Shown here one piece after another: positions 51,018 through 59,277 of a stretch of 64,000 bases of DNA; the stretch's first letter is position 1, and the number at the start of each line of letters is the position of its first letter. This stretch comes from JAKFWI01 sp031399165. Lineage in GTDB: Bacteria > Pseudomonadota > Alphaproteobacteria > Caulobacterales > Aquidulcibacteraceae. The notes under the pieces are model-generated. The model worked only from the letters and a program-made list of their open reading frames with translations. It had not been told where the DNA came from and did not search any database. A program made the position numbers and the translations under genes. The stretch is taken from contig JANNOO010000057.1 in the NCBI GenBank assembly GCA_031399165.1, forward strand, positions 1 through 64,000, written 5' to 3'.

Positions 51018-51088
51018 GCATCGACCGCAAAGGCGCCTCGCCTCCGCCGCAGGCGGACGCTAGAACGGCGCTTCCAGGAGGAAGTTAT

Positions 51089-51733
51089 ATGCGCCGCGCA
51101 CTGGTTCTGGGATGCCTGCTTATGCTGGCCGCGTGCGGCACGACCGGCGGGGGCGCGCCCGGCGCGCCTGGTCAACCGGGCGAAGGCATTTTCGGCGGCA
51201 TCTTCTCTAACGCACCAAAGGCGCAAGCGGCATGGGACGCGCGGCCCGAGGGCGATAGCTGGACGCAGATAACGCGCGCCGCGATCGACGCGGATGGCTC
51301 AGCCCTGCTGGCCGCAGCGCCCACTGATATGGACGCGTTCTGCCCGAACTATTCAAAGCTAGATGACGTTGCGAAGAAGGAATTCTGGGTTGCGACGGTC
51401 TCGCAAATCGCCGCCGTTGAGAGCGCGCTAGACCCGGCAAAGGCCGGCGCGCAAAACCGGCGCGGCCTGCTACAGATCACCCCTGACGCGGCGGCGCGTT
51501 ATGGCTGCGCCAATGTCGGGGTGGCGCAGTTGGGCGATCCGCAAACCAATCTTGGCTGCGGGGTGAAAATTCTCGCGGCCACCTCCGCACGCGACAAGAT
51601 CGTTACCGGCTACACGACTGACGGCTGGAAAGGGGCGGCGCGCTATTGGCTCAGCCTGCGCAAGCCGGAGTCTATCGCCGATTTACAGGATCACCTTAAC
51701 CGGCAAAGTTTTTGCCGCCGGCAAACCTCCTGA
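51089..51733 (+). CDS. lytic transglycosylase-like lipoprotein
   Basis: 214 residues. Lipobox LAAC near residue 14; ribosome site AGGAGG before ATG 51089. IAAVESALDPAKAGAQNRRGLLQITPDAAARYGC matches the E-S...A-x(9)-G-L-[ML]-Q-I-x-P-x-T-A SLT-like pattern, with Glu in the catalytic position. Cys residues late in the domain could form a disulfide. Likely acts on peptidoglycan. Confidence 0.75.
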   Translation: MRRALVLGCLLMLAACGTTGGGAPGAPGQPGEGIFGGIFSNAPKAQAAWDARPEGDSWTQITRAAIDADGSALLAAAPTDMDAFCPNYSKLDDVAKKEFWVATVSQIAAVESALDPAKAGAQNRRGLLQITPDAAARYGCANVGVAQLGDPQTNLGCGVKILAATSARDKIVTGYTTDGWKGAARYWLSLRKPESIADLQDHLNRQSFCRRQTS

Positions 51734-51792
51734 GCCCTGAACCTGAGCCGATGTTCACCGCCGCTTCAGCCGCCTTGCGATATCACCGCCCC

Positions 51793-52197
51793 ATGAACGC
51801 CAAGCTCGCCGCCTGCGCATTTGCGCTCGCTTTAGCTGCCAGCGCTCCGGCTTTTGCGCAGTCTGCGCCGCCTGCTCAGTTGCCGCGGCCCACGCCGAAC
51901 TTCGAAGCCGATCTGGCCGGACTGGCGCATGTGCTGGGCGGCGCGCATTACATCCGCGTGCTTTGCACCGGCAAGGCTGATCAGCGCTGGCGCGAACAGA
52001 TGCAGAAATTCATGAACCTTGAAGGCTCGCCCGGCACGCCGCGGCGCGCGGTGATGGTGCAGGAATTTAACGAGGGCTATCGCGAGCAGGAACAGCGCTA
52101 TTCCAGTTGCAGCCCTGACGCACAGACGGCGGAAAACCAGTTGAAAACCCAGGGCGCTCGCTATTCGCAGGCGCTGGCGGCGCGCTACCGCTACTGA
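51793..52197 (+). CDS. TIGR02301-family secreted protein
   Basis: 134 residues with a signal peptide (AASAPAFA cleavage). FEADLAGLAHVLGGAHYIRVLC at the N-terminus and YREQEQRYSSCSPDAQTAE match the alphaproteobacteria-specific TIGR02301 family as I remember it. Two conserved Cys (LC and SSC) suggest a disulfide. Periplasmic role unknown. Confidence 0.75.
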   Translation: MNAKLAACAFALALAASAPAFAQSAPPAQLPRPTPNFEADLAGLAHVLGGAHYIRVLCTGKADQRWREQMQKFMNLEGSPGTPRRAVMVQEFNEGYREQEQRYSSCSPDAQTAENQLKTQGARYSQALAARYRY

Positions 52198-52649
52198 GCC
52201 CCCGACCATAATCGCTCGAGCGTGACCAGCGAAGGCGCCCCCGCTTCGGCCGCGCCGAGGCGCGCAAGAAAGAGATGCCGCACGATTTCGGCCTGTTGCT
52301 CAATATTGAAATCCGCAAAGGGTTTTTCGGGCGCCGCAACGTAACGATAGGCGCCGCCCCCTAGCGCGCGCAATTTTGCGAAGGCCAATGGCACGCCGCG
52401 CCGCGCCTGCCAGCAATGAGCCAGTTCGTGGATAAACCAGCCCTGTTCGCCAGGATCGGCGGCCGCGAAATCCAACGCTGCGCGCCAGCGCGAAAATACA
52501 ATCGTCTTGCCCAGCGGCACCATGGCCAGAAACGGCAAGGGCGGGGCTTGCAGCACACGGAGACCGTCGAACGGCAGACGATCGCCGAACACGCCGTACG
52601 CCAGAGCGCGTTCGCCTGCGGTGAGCGCGCGCCCTTGTCCGGTTTTCAT
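52191..52649 (-). CDS. vgr-related HExxH-like protein
   Basis: 152 residues. FIHELAHCWQARRG carries the HExxH zincin motif (His-Glu-Leu-Ala-His), and AGERALAYGVFGDRLPFDGLRVL matches the N-terminus of proteins loosely named 'vgr related' that neighbour DUF4157 peptidases. A zinc peptidase-like fold of unknown target. ATG 52649 is taken because the longer frame lies within the TPP-enzyme gene. Confidence 0.75.
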   Translation of the reverse strand: MKTGQGRALTAGERALAYGVFGDRLPFDGLRVLQAPPLPFLAMVPLGKTIVFSRWRAALDFAAADPGEQGWFIHELAHCWQARRGVPLAFAKLRALGGGAYRYVAAPEKPFADFNIEQQAEIVRHLFLARLGAAEAGAPSLVTLERLWSGAQ

Positions 52650-52660
52650 ACGGGCCAGGC

Positions 52661-54214
52661 TCAAATTACCGCCTCGATCAGCGCCGGACCGCGCGTTTGC
52701 AGGAAGGCTGCAAGCTGGGCCTCGAACGCCTCGGCCGTATCGCAGCGCGCAGCGCGCACGCCCTGCGCTTCGGCCAGCTTCACCCAGTCGATCGGCGGAT
52801 TGTCGAGCGAGAGCATTTGCGCAGCGATCGGTCCCGGCGCGCCGGCGCCAGTGCGCTCGAACTCGATGTTGAGGATGCGATAGGAGCGGTTGGCGCAGAT
52901 GATCGTCAACACGTCGAGGTTCTCGCGCGCCATCGTCCAGAAAGACTGGTTCGTGTACATCGCCGCCCCGTCGCCGGCGATGCATATGACCTTTGCATCC
53001 TGCGCGGCGATCGCGGCGCCGATCGCCACGGGCGTTCCGCCGCCGATGGCCCCGCCCGTGCCGAACAGCCAGTGATGACGCGCCGCGCCCATCGTCGCGG
53101 CGTAGATCGCCAGACCTGATGTCACGCCGTCATCGGAGACGATGGCGCCGGCGGGCATGTGCTTGGCCAGGCACGCGCCGACCGCGAACGGGTTTAGCGG
53201 GCCGGGGATAATCGGCGCGGCCGGTTTGGCCGCAATGGCCGGGGCCTGTGGCGCGTCGAGAGCGTCGGCCAGCAACGCCAAAGCGCCCGCCACATCGCTC
53301 TCCTGGGCGCCCAGCGAGAGGCTCTTGCAGCCCTCCGGCGTTAGCACACTCGGCTTTCCGGGATACGCAAAGAACGAAATTGGCGCCTTGGCGCCGGCGA
53401 GCACCATCAGATCGGCATCACCAATTTCGTGCACGGCCATTTCCGCGAAATAACCAAGCCGCTGCGGCGCAAACACGTCCACGCCCCGCAATTGATTTGC
53501 CGGAAACGTCTCGCACATGACGGTGGCGCCCGCGGCGGCGATACGCGCAGCCTGAGCGAGGCCGTTTTCCTGCAAGGCGTTGCCGCCGAGAAACAGAACC
53601 GGGCGCTTGGCCGCCTTGATGGCGAGAGCAGCCTCGTTGATCTGTGCGGCATCAGGCGTCACCAGGCGCGGCGGCCTCAGGGGCCTGGCGACAACGCCGC
53701 CTTCGCTCCACGCCGCATCCGCCGGCACAATGAGAAACGAGCAGCCAGCGGGCGGACCAAACGCACCAGCACAGGCTTCGGCGGCGCGTGCGCCGGAAAC
53801 CTGCGCTGTTTCCGCCTCGCCCATGAAAACCGCCATCGGCTCGACCAGGCTCGCCACGTCAGAACTGAGCGGCGTATCGTATACCCGATGATGGATCGCG
53901 TGATCGCCGACGATGTTCACTGAGGGAACATACGCCTTCTTCGCGTTGTGTAGATTTGCGCCGCCGTTGAGATAGCCGGGCCCGAGGTGCAGCAGCGTCA
54001 TCGCCGGCTTGCCGGTAATGCGGGCGAAGCCGTCCGCCGCGCCAGTGGCCACCCCCTCGAACAGGCACAGGACCGAGCGGATGCGCGGTTCGCGGTCCAA
54101 CGCCGCGACGAGGTGCATCTCGCTCGTGCCGGGATTGGCGAAGCAGGCGGTGACGCCGCAATCGGCCAGCGTTCTTACGATGGCGTCGGCGCCGGTTAGT
54201 TTGGGCTGGTCCAT
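52661..54214 (-). CDS. thiamine pyrophosphate-dependent enzyme (acetolactate synthase-like)
   Basis: 517 residues, three-domain ThDP fold. The N-terminal pyrimidine-binding Glu is in CLFEGVATGAADGFARITG, the central Rossmann region starts at KRPVLFLGGNAL, and the C-terminal ThDP/Mg motif is AGDGAAMYTNQSFWTMARENLDVLTIICANRSYRI (GDG-x-N). Looks like the large-subunit family used for acetolactate or benzoylformate chemistry; no small subunit (IlvN) is adjacent, so it may be a dedicated decarboxylase. Confidence 0.82.
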   Translation of the reverse strand: MDQPKLTGADAIVRTLADCGVTACFANPGTSEMHLVAALDREPRIRSVLCLFEGVATGAADGFARITGKPAMTLLHLGPGYLNGGANLHNAKKAYVPSVNIVGDHAIHHRVYDTPLSSDVASLVEPMAVFMGEAETAQVSGARAAEACAGAFGPPAGCSFLIVPADAAWSEGGVVARPLRPPRLVTPDAAQINEAALAIKAAKRPVLFLGGNALQENGLAQAARIAAAGATVMCETFPANQLRGVDVFAPQRLGYFAEMAVHEIGDADLMVLAGAKAPISFFAYPGKPSVLTPEGCKSLSLGAQESDVAGALALLADALDAPQAPAIAAKPAAPIIPGPLNPFAVGACLAKHMPAGAIVSDDGVTSGLAIYAATMGAARHHWLFGTGGAIGGGTPVAIGAAIAAQDAKVICIAGDGAAMYTNQSFWTMARENLDVLTIICANRSYRILNIEFERTGAGAPGPIAAQMLSLDNPPIDWVKLAEAQGVRAARCDTAEAFEAQLAAFLQTRGPALIEAVI

Positions 54215-54266
54215 GTTGGACAGGAAATCCGTCGCGCGCGGCGCTGACAAGAGCCATAACGCGGCC

Positions 54267-54785
54267 ATGGCAGAACGCATGGACGTCACCGTGGCGCGAA
54301 TCGAGACGCTCGCCGTAGACGCCATCGTCAATCCGGCCAACAGCGCGCTTATCCCGGGCGGCGGCGCGGACGGGGCGATCCGGCGCGCGGCGGGGCCCGA
54401 ACTCAACCGCATGCTCAGCACTGCCGGCCGCCTGGACGAGGGCGCGGCGCTGACCACACCAGGTTTTCAGCTGCCCGCCCGCTGGGTGATCCATACCGTG
54501 GCGCCGATCTGGGAAGCGCCCGGCGCGGCCGCCGGCAAGGTGGCGACTTTGCGTGCGTGCTACTCGTCGTGCCTGGCGGCAGGCGCCGATATCGCCATCG
54601 ATGAGATTGCGTTTCCCGCTATCGGAACCGGTATCTACGGCTGGCCAAAGAAGCTGGCATGCGAGACGGCGGTGGGCGTCGTGCGCGCGCACCCCGCGCC
54701 GGTGAAACGGGTAATTTTCTGCTGCTTCAGTGAAGAGGACGCGGCGCTATATCGCGATGTGCTGGGTGCTCATTCAGCAGGATGA
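54267..54785 (+). CDS. macrodomain protein (O-acetyl-ADP-ribose deacetylase-like)
   Basis: 172 residues. VDAIVNPANSALIPGGGADGAIRRAAGPEL near residue 20 and IAFPAIGTGIYGWPKKLACETAVGVV near 115 are the conserved ADP-ribose-binding loops. Probably removes acetyl or ADP-ribose groups. Divergent from the TPP enzyme; ATG at 54267 or 54279. Confidence 0.88.
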   Translation: MAERMDVTVARIETLAVDAIVNPANSALIPGGGADGAIRRAAGPELNRMLSTAGRLDEGAALTTPGFQLPARWVIHTVAPIWEAPGAAAGKVATLRACYSSCLAAGADIAIDEIAFPAIGTGIYGWPKKLACETAVGVVRAHPAPVKRVIFCCFSEEDAALYRDVLGAHSAG

Positions 54786-54931
54786 CGGCGCGCATCTTCC
54801 TCGGCCATCTTCGCCAGCCGTTCAGCCTCACGCCCATCGCCGGGAAGAAATTGCAAGCCGAACCGAAAGAACGTCACGATGGCTGCGCAATAGGCTCCTG
54901 CCAGAGCAATCCATTGCAAAACCGGGTCCAT
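54770..54931 (-). CDS. 53-residue membrane protein, coupled to upstream partner
   Basis: MDPVLQWIALAGAYCAAIVT is a transmembrane helix, followed by FFRFGLQFLPGDGREAERLAKM and a short acidic/basic tail. The ATG has GGAG twice upstream and sits three bases after the stop of the next gene. Converges on the macrodomain gene with a 16-bp overlap. Unknown function. Confidence 0.68.
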   Translation of the reverse strand: MDPVLQWIALAGAYCAAIVTFFRFGLQFLPGDGREAERLAKMAEEDARRHPAE

Positions 54932-54933
54932 GT

Positions 54934-55173
54934 TCACTCCTTGCTCCTATAGTAAAGCAAGAAAGCGTGCGCCGCCATATGAAGAGTCAGGCCAAACGTC
55001 ACCAGCCAGACAGACATTGCCAGATCGCCCCGTCCGTTGACCACAGGCGCGATCAAGCCGCCAACTACGCTCGCAAGGCTAACGCCATTCAAGGCATTCA
55101 CAACGAGTTTGACGTGTTCGTTGAATTGCTCGCGGCCAAACCGAGCAAGGAGACGATCAGATAACCTGCTCAC
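54934..55173 (-). CDS. 79-residue membrane protein, operon with pyrC
   Basis: A short soluble N-terminus (MSRLSDRLLARFGREQFNEHVKLVVNALNG) precedes two hydrophobic segments (about 32-47 and 52-72). Its ATGA overlaps the dihydroorotase stop, and its stop is three bases upstream of the 53-residue gene. The three genes are thus one transcriptional unit. No family recognised. Confidence 0.7.
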   Translation of the reverse strand: MSRLSDRLLARFGREQFNEHVKLVVNALNGVSLASVVGGLIAPVVNGRGDLAMSVWLVTFGLTLHMAAHAFLLYYRSKE

Positions 55174-56498
55174 TTCAGAGTTTCCAAAAACCGGATCGGC
55201 TCACCCTTTCCCGCTTCCACCAGCGCGCCGTCGCGCATGACGATCTGGCCGCGGATAATGGTGGCCATCGGCCAGGCCTTGGCTTCGAAGCCATCGAACG
55301 GCGTCCAGCCGCTTTTGTTGGCTTGTTCGGCGGCGGTGATTTTGCGGCGGGCTGCCAGATCGACGATGGTAAAATCCGCGTCGTAACCCAGCGCAATACG
55401 GCCCTTGCCCGCGATGTTGAAGATACGCGCCGGGCCGGCGCTGGTGAGATCGATATAGCGCGCCAGCGAAAGGCGCCCTTCAGCGACGTGCGTCAGCATT
55501 ACCGCAACCGCCGTCTGCACGCCCGGCATGCCTGACGGCGATTTGGGATAGGGCTGGGCTTTTTCCTCTTTCGTGTGCGGCGCGTGATCAGTGCCGATCA
55601 CATCGACCACGCCCTGCGCGATGCCGAACGACCACAGCGCTGCGCGATCATCGGCATAGCGGATCGGCGGGTTCATCTGCGCGAAACCCTTGAGGCGCTG
55701 GTACGCTTCCGGCGCCTCAAAAGTGAGGAACTGAGGCAGCGTCTCGACCGTAGCGACATCCTTGGCGGTAGCGAGGAACGCCATTTCTTCTTTCGACGAA
55801 ACGTGCAGAACGTGGACGCGCTTACCATGCTTGCGCGCAGCGGCGACGAGGCGCTTCACCGCCAACAATGCGGTTTGTGAATCGCGCACTTCAGGATGGC
55901 TGGTCCAATCGCCTTCACGCGCCAGCGATTTGCGCTCAGTCAGCCGGTCATCGTCTTCGGCATGAAATGCGCCGCGGCGGTTAATGTTCGCAAGCACGAG
56001 GTCAAGCCCGGTTTCATCCTTCACCAGCAGCGAGCCGGTGGATGAACCCATGAAGGTTTTAACGCCGCAGACGCCCGGCAGGCGTTCAAGCGCGCCGAGC
56101 TGTTCGAAATTGTCCGGCGAAGCGCCAACATAAAACGCATGATCGACATGCATGCGGTTTTTCGCGCGTGCGAGCTTGTCGTTGATCGCCGCCTCGGTGG
56201 TGGTTGATGGCGTAGTGTTCGGCATTTCGAACACGGCGGTGACGCCGCCCAGCGCCGCGCCGCGGGAACCGCTTTCGAGGTCTTCCTTGTGCTCCAGTCC
56301 CGGCTCACGGAAATGCACCTGCGTGTCGATCACGCCGGGCAAGATGATGAGGCCCTTGGCGTCGAACACCGCGCCCGCGCTTGCCTGCGCCAGATCACCG
56401 ATGGCGGTTATACGACCGCCGCTAACGCCGATATCACCCGGCCCGCGCCCGGAATGGTTGGCGATTTCGCCGCCGCGAATGACCAAATCAAAATTCAC
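55170..56498 (-). CDS. pyrC: dihydroorotase
   Basis: 442 residues, class I dihydroorotase (pyrimidine synthesis). Metal ligands: VHFREPG near residue 60, the carboxylated-Lys region CGVKTFMGSSTG, HVLHVSSKEE, and catalytic Asp in IGTDHAPH. Allantoinase is an alternative, but GTDHAPHTKEEK favours dihydroorotase. Confidence 0.88.
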   Translation of the reverse strand: MNFDLVIRGGEIANHSGRGPGDIGVSGGRITAIGDLAQASAGAVFDAKGLIILPGVIDTQVHFREPGLEHKEDLESGSRGAALGGVTAVFEMPNTTPSTTTEAAINDKLARAKNRMHVDHAFYVGASPDNFEQLGALERLPGVCGVKTFMGSSTGSLLVKDETGLDLVLANINRRGAFHAEDDDRLTERKSLAREGDWTSHPEVRDSQTALLAVKRLVAAARKHGKRVHVLHVSSKEEMAFLATAKDVATVETLPQFLTFEAPEAYQRLKGFAQMNPPIRYADDRAALWSFGIAQGVVDVIGTDHAPHTKEEKAQPYPKSPSGMPGVQTAVAVMLTHVAEGRLSLARYIDLTSAGPARIFNIAGKGRIALGYDADFTIVDLAARRKITAAEQANKSGWTPFDGFEAKAWPMATIIRGQIVMRDGALVEAGKGEPIRFLETLK

Positions 56499-57376
56499 GA
56501 CGTTTGCTTCTCCTGCGGCGGCGGGCTCTGGCGGGGGCCATGCAACTCTTCGTGCGCCGGACGGTAATGCTCGAACAAGCCCTTACCCACGCCGACGCGC
56601 ACGCCTGATTTGCGCCACCACGGCGCATTGGCTTCGACCTCGATCGTCGGCATGCCGCCCACGCCGCGCCCGGAATAACGCCGCTCGCATTCAGGGATAA
56701 TGCGATCAAGGAAGAAGCGCCGGTTGATCAGGAACGTGTTGTTCGACCATTCGAGTGTGGCCGCAGACACGAGATATTCGCCATCGGGCGTGCGGCGAAC
56801 GAGATCGGGAAATCGAACCGCAGCGTCGTCACGGTAATACACGGTCCAACCGGCCGCGCGGCGCGCGGCCACCGGACGCAACAGGCGCCGCAGCGAGGCT
56901 ATCGCCTGCTGACCCTGCGAAGCGCCCTCGGGCGGCCAGAAACGCTGGCGCTTGCCGATCGCGAATTGCTGGCCGGGATAGAGCCGGTGGCGCATGCGAA
57001 AAACCTGCGCGGCGCCGGAGCGCATGTTCGACAGCGCCTGCTTGATCTGACGGACCGCGATGTCCGCGCTCTCCACCAGCAGCGCATCATTCTCGACCAG
57101 AAGCACGTAGTCTGTGTCGAGCGCTTCGGCCATCGCCTTGAAGCCGCCGAGAATGCCGCGATTTGTTTCATCGCCGGCAACGTCGAAACCAAATTCGGCG
57201 GCGATGGCGCGATCTTCCGGCTCGATTTCCTGAAAATAAATCAGCGCCCGATCGAACAGCGCCGCGAAGTTTTCGCGGGCATAAGATTGCAGGGAATGGC
57301 GCAATGTCTCGCGGTCGCGCCAGGAGAGCACGCCGAAGCCGATTGTTTCGGCGGCGCCAAACCTGTTCATCGCCAA
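56495..57376 (-). CDS. glycosyltransferase-like protein A
   Basis: 293 residues. GFGVLSWRDRETLRHSLQSY opens a GT2-like nucleotide-binding fold, LDTDYVLLVENDALLV gives the acidic DxD-like region, and a C-terminal acceptor region contains ECERRYSGRGVGGMPTIEVEANAPWWR. Overlaps dihydroorotase by four bases, and the next upstream gene by ten. A surface sugar role is inferred. Confidence 0.72.
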   Translation of the reverse strand: MAMNRFGAAETIGFGVLSWRDRETLRHSLQSYARENFAALFDRALIYFQEIEPEDRAIAAEFGFDVAGDETNRGILGGFKAMAEALDTDYVLLVENDALLVESADIAVRQIKQALSNMRSGAAQVFRMRHRLYPGQQFAIGKRQRFWPPEGASQGQQAIASLRRLLRPVAARRAAGWTVYYRDDAAVRFPDLVRRTPDGEYLVSAATLEWSNNTFLINRRFFLDRIIPECERRYSGRGVGGMPTIEVEANAPWWRKSGVRVGVGKGLFEHYRPAHEELHGPRQSPPPQEKQTS

Positions 57377-58095
57377 TGCTCCCGGATCCAGCCGGTAGGT
57401 TTAAGCGTGCGATAAAAACGCTTGTGCCATGCGGCGGGCCATTTGCCGTCACGCGCTTCGTCGGGATCAGGCTTGCCGGTGAAAATGACGATCTTTGTTT
57501 CCAGCGGCAGCGGCGCGGGCTGAAACAGACGCATCGGCCAGGCAGGCACCAGTTCGTGCTTGAAGCTGCGGCACCAGAGGCGCGGCCAGAACTCGATCTT
57601 CTTTGCCTCGCGCGACAGATAAATCTGCTCGTTATCGTAGGCGCCCACGATCGCCATCGGATCGGCGGCGAAGCGCTCCCAGATGTTGGCGTTGGCGCCC
57701 ACGGGAAAACGAAACACGGACGAATTGCCCACGCCGCTGCCGCGCGAGGTGTAATTCTCGATGATGCAGAGTTCGCCGGGCTTATAGTCCCAGAAATCAT
57801 CCATCGGCCCGGTGATGACGATATCCAGGTCAAGGAACAGAACGTCTCCCGATACGCCGGGATAATCCTTCCGCCAGACGGTGAGTTTCTTCCAGCCGCG
57901 CGAGCGATACGGCTCGGGCATGTCGACATCGAGCAGAGGCTGCGCCTCGACGGCCGGATCGAGTCCGTTCGCATCATCGGTGTAGCAGACCAGCTTTGTG
58001 GGCCGCTTGACGTTGCGCATCAACGCGCTGTGCAGGCGATTGACGTAGTCGGGCCCGTAGCGTGTTCCCCATTTCATGCAAATGGCGGTCTGCAC
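57367..58095 (-). CDS. glycosyltransferase-like protein B
   Basis: 242 residues. TAICMKWGTRYGPDYVNRLHSALMRN, VCYTDDANGL and LFLDLDIVITGPMDDFWDY (DxD) suggest a GT8-like donor site. The start is probably GTG 58095 (GGAG seven bases upstream, family-like TAICMKWG); the longer TTG frame to 58197 is rejected. Forms an operon with protein A. Confidence 0.75.
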   Translation of the reverse strand: MQTAICMKWGTRYGPDYVNRLHSALMRNVKRPTKLVCYTDDANGLDPAVEAQPLLDVDMPEPYRSRGWKKLTVWRKDYPGVSGDVLFLDLDIVITGPMDDFWDYKPGELCIIENYTSRGSGVGNSSVFRFPVGANANIWERFAADPMAIVGAYDNEQIYLSREAKKIEFWPRLWCRSFKHELVPAWPMRLFQPAPLPLETKIVIFTGKPDPDEARDGKWPAAWHKRFYRTLKPTGWIREHWR

Positions 58096-58226
58096 GGCGG
58101 CTCCGGCGGAAAAGCCCGGCGCATAGTGCGCGTAGGCGATGGGGCCTGATACCGGCGGGGGCCAAGGGAGGCAATGGGGCGGCTTTGGGGGTGGCAAAGG
58201 CGGCGCGGGCGCCCCACCTTGTCGCC

Positions 58227-59066
58227 ATGACGGAGCCTTTGCGCCTTGACCGATCCCTGTTCGCCATACGCGGTCCGGACACGATCGTTTTCCTGCAGCA
58301 ATTGATCACCAACGACGCCGCACGCCTGGCGCGCCAGCCCGTGATTTACGCCGGCCTCCTCACCCCGCAGGGCAAGGTTTCGGCCGATTTCCTGCTGTGG
58401 CGCGCCGAGGATGGCGTGATGGTGGACGTACACGCCGGCTGGGCCGAAACGCTGCGCGCAAGGCTGGGGCTCTACAAATTACGCGCCAACGTCGAAATCG
58501 GCCCGATCGAGCAAGGGCTGGGCGTATTCGCCGGCGCGCCGGCTGGCGGGACGGCGTTGAGCGCGCCTGATCCGCGCCGGGGTGAACTGGGTTTGCGCGC
58601 CATTGGGTTTGCTGAAACGCCCGCCGCCGCGATGGAGGAGCCGGCGGCGTACCGCGCGCGACGCATCGGCTTTGGCGTGCCTGATCTTGCCCACGATGCG
58701 GCGCGCGATGAGGTGTTCGCGCTGGAAGCGCTGTTTGAGGAGTTCGACGGCGTGGATTTCCAGAAAGGCTGCTTCGTTGGCCAGGAAAACGTCAGCCGCA
58801 TGAAGCGCCGCGCCACGACGCGCAAGAAATTCTGCGCGGTTTCGTTTGATGGCGCGCCCCCCGCTTATGGCGCGGTGATCACCGCCGGTGCGGCGGAGAT
58901 TGGCGCTGTCCGCACAAGCGGGGACAGCCGGGCGATCGCGCTGCTGCGGCTGGATCGTGCGCAGGACGCTTTGGCCAAAGGAGAAGCGCTGCACGCCGAT
59001 GGCAAGGCCTTGATTCTCGACCCGCCCTCATGGCTGATCATGCCGGACGCAAGAGAGACGGTTTAG
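58227..59066 (+). CDS. ygfZ: YgfZ-family folate-binding Fe-S cluster repair protein
   Basis: 279 residues. KGCFVGQENVSRMKRRA carries the YgfZ signature K-G-C-[YF]-x-G-Q-E with Cys; FLQQLITNDAARLARQPVIYAGLLTPQGKVSADFLLW matches the N-terminal GcvT-like fold. Supports Fe-S enzyme maturation. Confidence 0.9.
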   Translation: MTEPLRLDRSLFAIRGPDTIVFLQQLITNDAARLARQPVIYAGLLTPQGKVSADFLLWRAEDGVMVDVHAGWAETLRARLGLYKLRANVEIGPIEQGLGVFAGAPAGGTALSAPDPRRGELGLRAIGFAETPAAAMEEPAAYRARRIGFGVPDLAHDAARDEVFALEALFEEFDGVDFQKGCFVGQENVSRMKRRATTRKKFCAVSFDGAPPAYGAVITAGAAEIGAVRTSGDSRAIALLRLDRAQDALAKGEALHADGKALILDPPSWLIMPDARETV

Positions 59067-59076
59067 GGGATCTGCG

Positions 59077-59277
59077 ATGCTGGCTGAGCACTGGAACGGC
59101 CTGGGATTTTTTGTGATCGTTGGCTGGATCCTGGCGATCTGGTCGATCATTCATGTCGTGCAGAGCAATTCATCGCCGCTTGCGAAGGCGCTCTGGATCG
59201 CAGCCGTTCTGTTTCTGCCCGTGTTCGGCTTCGTAGCGTGGTTGCTGTTTGGACCGCGCAGCGCCAAGGCTAAGTAA
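59077..59277 (+). CDS. PLDc_N-domain membrane protein
   Basis: 66 residues with two transmembrane helices: ILAIWSIIHVVQSNSSPLAKALWIAAVLFLPVFGFVAWLLFGPR is the typical PLDc_N segment (the N-terminal anchor of cardiolipin synthase-like proteins) standing alone. Ten bases after ygfZ. Confidence 0.8.
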   Translation: MLAEHWNGLGFFVIVGWILAIWSIIHVVQSNSSPLAKALWIAAVLFLPVFGFVAWLLFGPRSAKAK

